From Desulfobulbaceae bacterium UBA5611 (GTDB lineage Bacteria > Desulfobacterota > Desulfobulbia > Desulfobulbales > Desulfocapsaceae): a DNA stretch of 39,006 nucleotides. Location of the stretch: positions 1 to 39,006 of the forward strand of contig DIKT01000009.1 of assembly GCA_002424635.1 (NCBI GenBank), in the 5' to 3' direction. A program made the translations under genes and the position numbers. Shown here piece by piece: positions 33,645 to 39,006 of this stretch; positions within the stretch are counted from its first letter, which is position 1; each line of letters opens with the position of its first letter. The notes under the pieces are model-generated. The model was not told the DNA's origin. It saw only the letters and a program-made list of their open reading frames with translations, and did not search any database.

Positions 33645-34319
33645 ATGCAGGGTCCTGAATTTCAATTTTTACAATCTATCGATATCCTCGCAGGACTGGA
33701 TGATAATTTGATCCGCTTCCTGGCCTCCCGCCTGCATAAAAAACAGTTCAGAAAAGGCGAACATGTTTTTTTTCAGGGAGATGTGGTTTCTCATTTTTAT
33801 TTTGTGGAAATGGGCCGGGTAGAAATCTATAAAAGCGATATGGACGGCAGGAAACTGACGCTATGGTTTATTGACCCCAAAGGTACATTCTGCATGGCTT
33901 CTCTGCATACTCCGGCAGCCTTTGCCAACGCTCTGGTTATTGAAGATGCCATGCTGTACACCTTGAAAGAACAAGATTTTGATGACTTTGTCTCTCAATC
34001 CGGAGAACTTGCCACTCGATTTGTGCATTGCATGTCAAAGAAGATGGCGCTCTATTCCGCCATAGTTGATGATATGGCCTTTAAGGGCATCATGGCCAGG
34101 CTGGCCAAAGTGCTGCTCGAATACCGGACAAAAGATGACGTATCGGCAATGACCATCTGCCAACTATCTCAAGGAGAACTGGCCTCCCTGGTCGGTACAT
34201 GCCGCGAGGTGGTTGCCCGCTCTTTAAAGAAGCTGAGGGATGAAGAGATCGTGGCCACTTCCTTATCTCGCCAGATTATAATTATCCAGCCTGACAGGCT
34301 GAGAAAATATTGTGATTAA
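33645..34319 (+). CDS. Crp/Fnr-family transcriptional regulator
   Basis: The 224-residue protein has an N-terminal cyclic-nucleotide-binding fold (FRKGEHVFFQGDVVSHFYFV; later DAMLYTLKEQDFDDF) and a C-terminal helix-turn-helix (LSQGELASLVGTCREVVAR). The N-terminal Fe-S cysteines of true Fnr are absent, so it is of the Crp or unassigned type. It lies 31 bp after ccdA and may be cotranscribed. The effector and target are unknown. Confidence 0.9.
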   Translation: MQGPEFQFLQSIDILAGLDDNLIRFLASRLHKKQFRKGEHVFFQGDVVSHFYFVEMGRVEIYKSDMDGRKLTLWFIDPKGTFCMASLHTPAAFANALVIEDAMLYTLKEQDFDDFVSQSGELATRFVHCMSKKMALYSAIVDDMAFKGIMARLAKVLLEYRTKDDVSAMTICQLSQGELASLVGTCREVVARSLKKLRDEEIVATSLSRQIIIIQPDRLRKYCD

Positions 34320-34456
34320 CAGCAAGGAAAAATAAGGTGCTTGGGCCCAGCCATAAGCAATGTCCGGAGAACAGTGCCGGGTTAGCCATTGAGCGCAGGA
34401 CAGGTCCACAGGACGAGAAGATGACCTCCGGCCCGCTGGTCATTTATGACTAATGT

Positions 34457-34780
34457 TCAATCCTCCCCAATAGGGTCCGCCCACTTGTAGCGAATCCGCC
34501 CGCCTTGCTCTTTTTGGCCTTCAATTGTTGCAGGTGGTGGGTTTACTCGCTGCTTTTCGGTTATAGGCTGCTGAGTTGGGTCGATAGCAGGCTTGACCAT
34601 TGCCGGCATGTTCACAGCTGCGATGCCATCGTTTTTTCCTTGAAAGGTCACCCCGTGGATGGTTCCCGTATATTGGATCACCACGGCATTGCCGGAAGTA
34701 AGCTGCACAACCAGCTCTTCTGTAAAAGCCGTGCTGCCTGAGCTGAGACAAAAAATGACGAACAGGATAGTTTTTTTCAT
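34457..34780 (-). CDS. Small exported protein of unknown function
   Basis: The 107-residue protein has a signal peptide (KKTILFVIFCLSSGSTAF), a short predicted beta-strand segment (LVVQLTSGNAVVIQYTG) and a Pro/Gln-rich tail. I do not recognise the family. GGGAG precedes the ATG on the minus strand. It faces the Crp-family gene across a 137-bp gap that contains an ATGACC/GGTCAT inverted repeat (34421-34443) and lies 120 bp downstream of the porin gene on the same strand. Confidence 0.65.
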   Translation of the reverse strand: MKKTILFVIFCLSSGSTAFTEELVVQLTSGNAVVIQYTGTIHGVTFQGKNDGIAAVNMPAMVKPAIDPTQQPITEKQRVNPPPATIEGQKEQGGRIRYKWADPIGED

Positions 34781-34842
34781 TTTTTTCTCCCTGATAATTT
34801 ATTGTTATATTTAGCTTTATTCCTGAACAGTTTGAGCAGCAA

Positions 34843-34874
34843 CAGGCCTTCCCACCCGGGGACAAGAAGGCCTG
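34843..34874 (-). terminator. Hairpin between porin and small exported gene
   Basis: CAGGCCTTC (34843-34851) pairs exactly with GAAGGCCTG (34866-34874) around a 14-base loop, just past the porin stop at 34901. There is no strong T-run on the minus strand, so it may be a weak terminator or processing site that separates porin and small-gene transcript levels. Confidence 0.45.
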
Positions 34875-34900
34875 CCAAGAATTATTGTTTATAGGGTGCC

Positions 34901-36292
34901 CTAAAATGAAACCATAAACATAGCGGTCATTGTGTCGTAACTATCTGTTAAGTCGTGAGGCTGGGGAGCGGTTTGATCTGTATAGTCAGCAAGATCGGTG
35001 GGCTTGTCATAATTAGTCCGATAATATTCCAGGGTAAATCGAATCCGGTCATTACCCTTCACATAATAGTTCAGCCCGACACCCCATTGTTCCACGGTCT
35101 GATTGCGGACCCCGAGTAGGCTGGCAATATCCCACTCTTCATAGCGGGCAAAGGGCTGGATTTTGCCTTTTTCACCCACGGTGAGGGGCAGAACATAGCC
35201 GACCTTTCCATAATAGCCGTCCCTCTGACCGGTGGCCCCGCCCACTATGGTGTTCAAATCGGCAGGGGCGAAGGTGGTCAGGTAGGCATCATCAAAATCC
35301 ACATCGAGATAAAGGGCAGTGGCGGTGAGCACCCCGTTATTGGCAAAGGGGTATTCAAAGAAAACATCCGCGGTCCAGGCCGTGTAATCCACCGTTTCAC
35401 TACCGTTAACCTGACTCAGAAAAAAACCAGGAGTGCCCATTGCACCGGCAGGCGTCGTATTCTTATAGGCGGCATCCGCCTCGTACGCCCCGGCCGCGCC
35501 CAGCGTTAACACCTTGCCTTTTTTGCCCAGATAGGTACCCTTATAGCCTCCGGCGCTGGCGCTGGTTTCAGGATCGAGAAAGGAATAGTGGAGGCGAGCC
35601 ACATATTCCAGATTGCTTTCGGGCTCAGCGCTGGTGACAAAGGTTTTATCGACGAAGGGATTATAAAAACTGGCTGCACCTTCCCGGCCCTCCATGATTC
35701 CAGCAAAGTATTTCAAATGGTTATCGATAAAACTGCCGGTGGCCACCAGGCCCATGTCCCGGCTGTTCTTGGTGGCATCCGTGCCATAGGGTGAATAGAC
35801 AAAGGAAGAACGCTCATGACTCAATGGGGCAAAACATTCGTCGAGATTGGCGCGAGTCAGAGGGATTTTGGTCAGGCCGAGCTTAATATTGAGCATATCG
35901 TTGAACATGCCGATGAGATAGCCATCAGTCAGCCTGATTTGGGAATTAGTCTTGCTGTTATTTTTGGCCAATTCATAGCCGCCGCCGCCGAAATTCCGGG
36001 TGGCGCTGGTGCCGGCGCAGGTCTGAAATTTGGCACCCCAGGTCTCATCAAACATACCGGTAAAGACGATCCTGGCCCGCCGCAGATCAGCATCCATCCG
36101 ACTGCCCTCGCCATCTTGGCCGGAACCGAAATCAGTGTTATCAAGTATGCCCTGGAATTTGACATCAAGCTGCAGATAACCATTATCGCCAAAATCAATC
36201 TGTGGACCAGCGGCAGCAGAACCTGCCAGTAGCAGTCCACCTGCCAAAGTTGCTCCCAGAGCCATCATTGTCTGGAAATATTTTTTTTTCAT
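34901..36292 (-). CDS. Outer-membrane porin, OprO/OprP-like
   Basis: The 463-residue protein has a signal peptide (MALGATLAGGLLLAGSAAAG), then many alternating beta-strand segments and the C-terminal aromatic signature ending MFMVSF of outer-membrane barrels. The N-terminal mature part (ADLRRARIVFTGMFDETW) recalls phosphate-selective (OprO/P) porins. It would let small anions or metabolites cross the outer membrane. A strong AAGGAGAG precedes the ATG. The PhnD-like lipoprotein gene diverges from it at the other side of a 420-bp region. Confidence 0.85.
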   Translation of the reverse strand: MKKKYFQTMMALGATLAGGLLLAGSAAAGPQIDFGDNGYLQLDVKFQGILDNTDFGSGQDGEGSRMDADLRRARIVFTGMFDETWGAKFQTCAGTSATRNFGGGGYELAKNNSKTNSQIRLTDGYLIGMFNDMLNIKLGLTKIPLTRANLDECFAPLSHERSSFVYSPYGTDATKNSRDMGLVATGSFIDNHLKYFAGIMEGREGAASFYNPFVDKTFVTSAEPESNLEYVARLHYSFLDPETSASAGGYKGTYLGKKGKVLTLGAAGAYEADAAYKNTTPAGAMGTPGFFLSQVNGSETVDYTAWTADVFFEYPFANNGVLTATALYLDVDFDDAYLTTFAPADLNTIVGGATGQRDGYYGKVGYVLPLTVGEKGKIQPFARYEEWDIASLLGVRNQTVEQWGVGLNYYVKGNDRIRFTLEYYRTNYDKPTDLADYTDQTAPQPHDLTDSYDTMTAMFMVSF

Positions 36293-36450
36293 CTCTCCTT
36301 CCCCCTGTAAAAAAATTAATAAAAAAAACCATGAGGATTTTCTTTATCATGACTGGAAAAAGGGCAAAATGACATCCGTTATGCAATGATGACACCGGAG
36401 TCGCATGATCACGTAACCAAAGTCACACCAAAGCACCTTGATGTGTTGAG

Positions 36451-36482
36451 CGCTGTTGTCCAAAACAGCCTTGACAACAGCG
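36451..36482. promoter_or_regulatory. Perfect inverted repeat between porin and lipoprotein genes
   Basis: CGCTGTTGTC (36451-36460) and GACAACAGCG (36473-36482) are exact inverted arms with a 12-bp spacer, upstream of the divergent porin and lipoprotein genes. The size and place fit a regulator site for the adjacent sensor system. The rest of the 36293-36712 gap holds AT-rich promoter-like sequence, a small AACTGA/TCAGTT repeat (36511-36524) and MITE copy 3. Confidence 0.45.
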
Positions 36483-36536
36483 AGCTATATGAATAAACCA
36501 TAAGCATTAGAGAACTGATTTCAGTTTTTCTAACTA

Positions 36537-36677
36537 AGGTGTCGTGAAAAATGAGGATTTTCGTTCAAAATCAAGGCATGTGAAAAATTTTACCGCAGGC
36601 ATATAGTTGATATTCCGAGGATAAAATTTTGAGCATAACGCCGAGTTGGTGCGAAAAACCATTTTTCAAGGTACCCT
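36537..36677 (+). mobile_element. MITE-like element, copy 3
   Basis: A 141-bp copy with left end AGGTGTCGTGAAAAATG and right end CCATTTTTCAAGGTACCCT. The interior (for example GCATATAGTTGATATTCCG) matches copies 1 and 2 closely. It is placed 36 bp before the lipoprotein start, so it separates that gene from any upstream promoter and might carry its own. Confidence 0.88.
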
Positions 36678-36712
36678 GATGCCATTACTGTAAATATTTG
36701 GTAAGTAACACC

Positions 36713-37633
36713 ATGCTAAACAAAAAGTCTGCCCTCCTCTGTTTGACAGCCTTGTTTTTCTTTTTTGGAGTCGGCTGTGATCAACAGCCACTGAACAATT
36801 CTGCGAGCCAGGAACCGCCGATCCGTCTGGACAGGCTCCAGCAGCTGCCTTCAAACCCGGACCAGCATGGTCCGGAGACCTTACGGATCGGTGTAGGGGC
36901 CATTCTTTCACAGCAGGGTACGGCTCAATCCTACCAGCAGCTCATCGACACCGTCGGGCGCAGAATGGGTAAACCGGCCATTCTGGTGCAGAGAAAAACC
37001 TATCAGGAGCTCAATGACCTGCTGGCCAGAAACCTGGTTGATGTCGGTTTTATCTGCACCGGGGCCTATATAGAAGGGCTCCATAAAAACACCATGTCGC
37101 TGCTGGTGGTACCACAGATCAAAGGCAAAACCACCTACCAGTCCTTTATCATCGTCCCTGCTGCCTCCAAAGTCAGCCGGTTTGAGGAACTGCGTGGCAA
37201 GACCTTTGCCTTTTCCGATCCGCTTTCCAACAGTGGCTACCATTTCCCCCTGACCCTGCTACAATCCATGGGACAGCAGCCTGAAATCTTTTTCGGCCGA
37301 ACATTTTTTACCTACAGCCATGATCGTTCTATCGCCGCCGTCATGGACGGCATTACCGATGGCGCCGCAGTGGACAGTCAAGTCTATGAATTTGCCGCTA
37401 AACGCAACATTGATATTAGGCAAAAGACCAGAATAATTTTAGAATCCCAGAATTTCGGCATCCCGCCCGTTGTCGTACCGAGCTCTATTGCTCCGGAAGT
37501 AAAGCAACAACTAAAGCAGATCCTGCTGACTCTCCACCTTGATCCGGAAGGGATAAGCGCTTTAACCGAACTGGGCGTGGACCGCTTTATGGAACCCGAC
37601 TCCCGCCTCTACGAAGGCCGGCTCAACGAATAA
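36713..37633 (+). CDS. PhnD-like periplasmic binding lipoprotein
   Basis: The 306-residue protein has a lipoprotein signal (ALFFFFGVGC; Cys22) and a two-lobed phosphate/phosphonate (PhnD, PF12974-type) binding domain: IGVGAILSQQGTAQSYQQ, DVGFICTGAYIEG, FEELRGKTFAFSDPLSNSGY and AAVMDGITDGAAVDS. Apart from signal-region cysteines (10, 22), Cys115 is the only cysteine and lies in the expected ligand loop (FICTGAY). AioX-type arsenite sensors also belong to this family and use a cysteine near that position (established for AioX; similarity here inferred). The kinase gene begins 16 bp after the stop. ATG 36713 was preferred over an upstream non-ATG start at 36698. Confidence 0.88.
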   Translation: MLNKKSALLCLTALFFFFGVGCDQQPLNNSASQEPPIRLDRLQQLPSNPDQHGPETLRIGVGAILSQQGTAQSYQQLIDTVGRRMGKPAILVQRKTYQELNDLLARNLVDVGFICTGAYIEGLHKNTMSLLVVPQIKGKTTYQSFIIVPAASKVSRFEELRGKTFAFSDPLSNSGYHFPLTLLQSMGQQPEIFFGRTFFTYSHDRSIAAVMDGITDGAAVDSQVYEFAAKRNIDIRQKTRIILESQNFGIPPVVVPSSIAPEVKQQLKQILLTLHLDPEGISALTELGVDRFMEPDSRLYEGRLNE

Positions 37634-37648
37634 GATAAACACAGGCCC

Positions 37649-39006
37649 ATGCCCAAAAAATTTAAGGTACCATCCGCCTTTATAAGGACCACACTTCACC
37701 GCAGCAGAACAATCCTGTTTAGTGTGCCTCTGCAGCTGAAAATCCTCGGGCTGGCCCTTAGCCTTATATTCCTCAGCGGTGCGGTCTCTATCTATAAGGT
37801 CCACGAGGCACTGAATGAGAATATCGAGACCTTTCTCCGGGAAGAAAGCCGCTTCATAGCAACGGAGTTATCCTATCAAAGCCATTATTATCTGCTGATC
37901 AATGATATTTACGGACTAAATCAGATGATCAGGACCGCGGCCCAGAACCGGCCGGACCTGCGTTATATCATTATCGCCGATGCCACTGGCCAGGTTGTGG
38001 CCCATACCTTTGAGGGTGGCTTCCCTTCCGATCTTCTCGACAAGAATACCACGCTTGCTCCTCGTCTTTCCAACGTGACGTTGCTTGAGACCAATGAAGG
38101 AAAGATCTGGGAGGCCCGGGCCGACATCGACAAAGGCAAGGCAGGTTTAGTGGTGGCTGCAGTCAAAGGAGAAATCATCCGGCATCAGGCGCAGGATGTC
38201 GTCTGGTCGCTTACCTGGACCATCCTGCTGGTCGCCATTGTGGGCATTCTGATTGCTCTGTGGTTGTCCCGGGTAATCACCCGACCGGTCAGCAGGCTCT
38301 TGGCGGCCATGCAGATGGTACGCGACGGCAACTATTCCATCCTCCTGAAACCCAATACCAGCAAGGATGAACTGGGAAAGTTAATAGAGGGTTTCAATGA
38401 GATGACCCTGAACCTGGGCAAGGCCGACCAATTCCGTCTGGAAAGAGAGCAGCTGCAAAGACATTTTCTGCAACGGGTGATGGCCGGCCAGGAAGGCGAA
38501 CGAAAGCGGATTGCCAGGGAACTGCACGACCAGACCGGCCAGGCCCTGGCCTCTTTCATGGTGGATCTCAAGGTTCTGGAAAATACCAAACAACCGGAAG
38601 AGATGCATGAGGGCATTACCAGACTGAAAAAGGCAATAACCGACGAGATGAACGCCATCCATGATCTGGCGGTAACATTGCGCCCCAGCGTGCTCGATGA
38701 TCTCGGCCTGGAGCCGGCTTTAAATATGCTTATCTCCAAGATGAATGGCCGACAGGAGATGAGTGCCAGCCTGACCATGATCGGTTTTGATGACAAGAGA
38801 CCGGATGCCTGCACCGAGACCTGTGTTTATCGCATTATCCAGGAGGCCCTGATCAACGTCTTAAAATATGCCAAGGCGACCGAGGTTACGGTGCTTCTGG
38901 AATGGCGAGGCGATAAGATTCGTGGTGTTATTGAAGACGATGGTATCGGTTTTGAACCGGATCTGGTGGACCGCGAGACCAAACTAGTGCTTACTTGCAA
39001 ATGTTT
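37649..39006 (+). CDS. Sensor histidine kinase, HAMP-HisKA_3 type (3' partial)
   Basis: The frame runs from ATG 37649 to the window end (452 codons, no stop). Membrane segments lie near residues 33-53 and 190-210 around a ~135-residue periplasmic region. A HAMP region (~210-262) follows, with RPVSRLLAAMQMVRDGNY. The phospho-acceptor region is of the NarX/DesK type, with ERKRIARELHDQTGQALAS (His293). RPSVLDDLGLEPAL and an ATPase domain starting YRIIQEALINVLKYAKA then EDDGIGFEP follow. It should signal to a NarL-type regulator beyond the window. The last residues (ETKLVLTCKCF) do not show the usual GLxGMxER box, perhaps just because the window ends. It is co-oriented with the PhnD-like lipoprotein, which probably gives it the ligand signal. 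Confidence 0.9.
   Translation, partial: MPKKFKVPSAFIRTTLHRSRTILFSVPLQLKILGLALSLIFLSGAVSIYKVHEALNENIETFLREESRFIATELSYQSHYYLLINDIYGLNQMIRTAAQNRPDLRYIIIADATGQVVAHTFEGGFPSDLLDKNTTLAPRLSNVTLLETNEGKIWEARADIDKGKAGLVVAAVKGEIIRHQAQDVVWSLTWTILLVAIVGILIALWLSRVITRPVSRLLAAMQMVRDGNYSILLKPNTSKDELGKLIEGFNEMTLNLGKADQFRLEREQLQRHFLQRVMAGQEGERKRIARELHDQTGQALASFMVDLKVLENTKQPEEMHEGITRLKKAITDEMNAIHDLAVTLRPSVLDDLGLEPALNMLISKMNGRQEMSASLTMIGFDDKRPDACTETCVYRIIQEALINVLKYAKATEVTVLLEWRGDKIRGVIEDDGIGFEPDLVDRETKLVLTCKC

Noticed and set aside
33645..34319. True oxygen-sensing Fnr
   Set aside because: The N-terminal Fe-S cysteines required for Fnr are missing.
38332..38814. 160-codon minus-strand frame at the right end
   Set aside because: It is antisense to the sensor kinase, whose HisKA_3 and ATPase motifs read clearly on the plus strand to the window end.

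Overview
The window reads as a chromosomal segment of an anaerobic, sensory-rich deltaproteobacterium (Desulfobacterota; Desulfobulbales- or Desulfuromonadales-like). This is inferred from the mix of many PAS/GAF kinases, cyclic-di-GMP enzymes, a CxxCH haem sensor and an ACR3/ArsP/ArsD/ArsA arsenic operon. No rRNA, tRNA, CRISPR array or transposase gene was seen.

Region 1 (1-15113, all on +) is signal transduction. It opens with the 3' part of a chemotaxis receptor built from 122-residue Cys-containing PAS repeats. A tightly overlapping set follows: a GNAT acetyltransferase, a histone-deacetylase-like amidohydrolase, a YkgJ-type Cys-cluster protein and a haem-type diguanylate cyclase. Then come a REC-HD-GYP phosphodiesterase overlapping a large PAS/GAF histidine kinase, a second diguanylate cyclase, and a four-PAS hybrid kinase whose stop codon lies in a duplicated hairpin. 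At least two cyclic-di-GMP synthases and one hydrolase are encoded within about 8 kb.

Region 2 (15230-25051) is mixed housekeeping and envelope: a secreted trypsin-like protease and an MntP-type manganese exporter on -, then on + a phospholipase-D/cardiolipin-synthase-like protein, a periplasmic hypothetical protein, a TIGR01777 SDR protein, MscL, a methyltransferase and a PhnD-like/GAF/HD-GYP fusion. Three near-identical ~142-bp elements with terminal inverted repeats (MITE-like) and several end fragments lie between genes here and at 36.5 kb.

Region 3 (25258-34319) is an arsenic-resistance island: arsR (probably leaderless, with an operator palindrome inside its promoter), acr3, a universal-stress gene, arsC (thioredoxin-coupled type), arsP-like permease, a mini-thioredoxin, a truncated gene, a 51-residue small ORF absent from long-ORF lists, arsD and arsA. 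G+C in hand-counted lines rises sharply through arsA. A secreted CxxC thioredoxin, a CcdA-like reductant transporter and a Crp-family regulator follow. Together the genes cover arsenate reduction, As(III) export by two pumps, As(III) delivery to an ATPase, and supply of thiols.

Region 4 (34457-39006) has a small secreted protein and an OprO/P-like porin on -. Divergent from them is a PhnD-like lipoprotein followed by a DesK/NarX-type sensor kinase that runs off the window. The lipoprotein carries a single cysteine in the predicted ligand loop, which suggests an AioX-like arsenite/oxyanion sensing pair; this is the most attractive hypothesis in the window.
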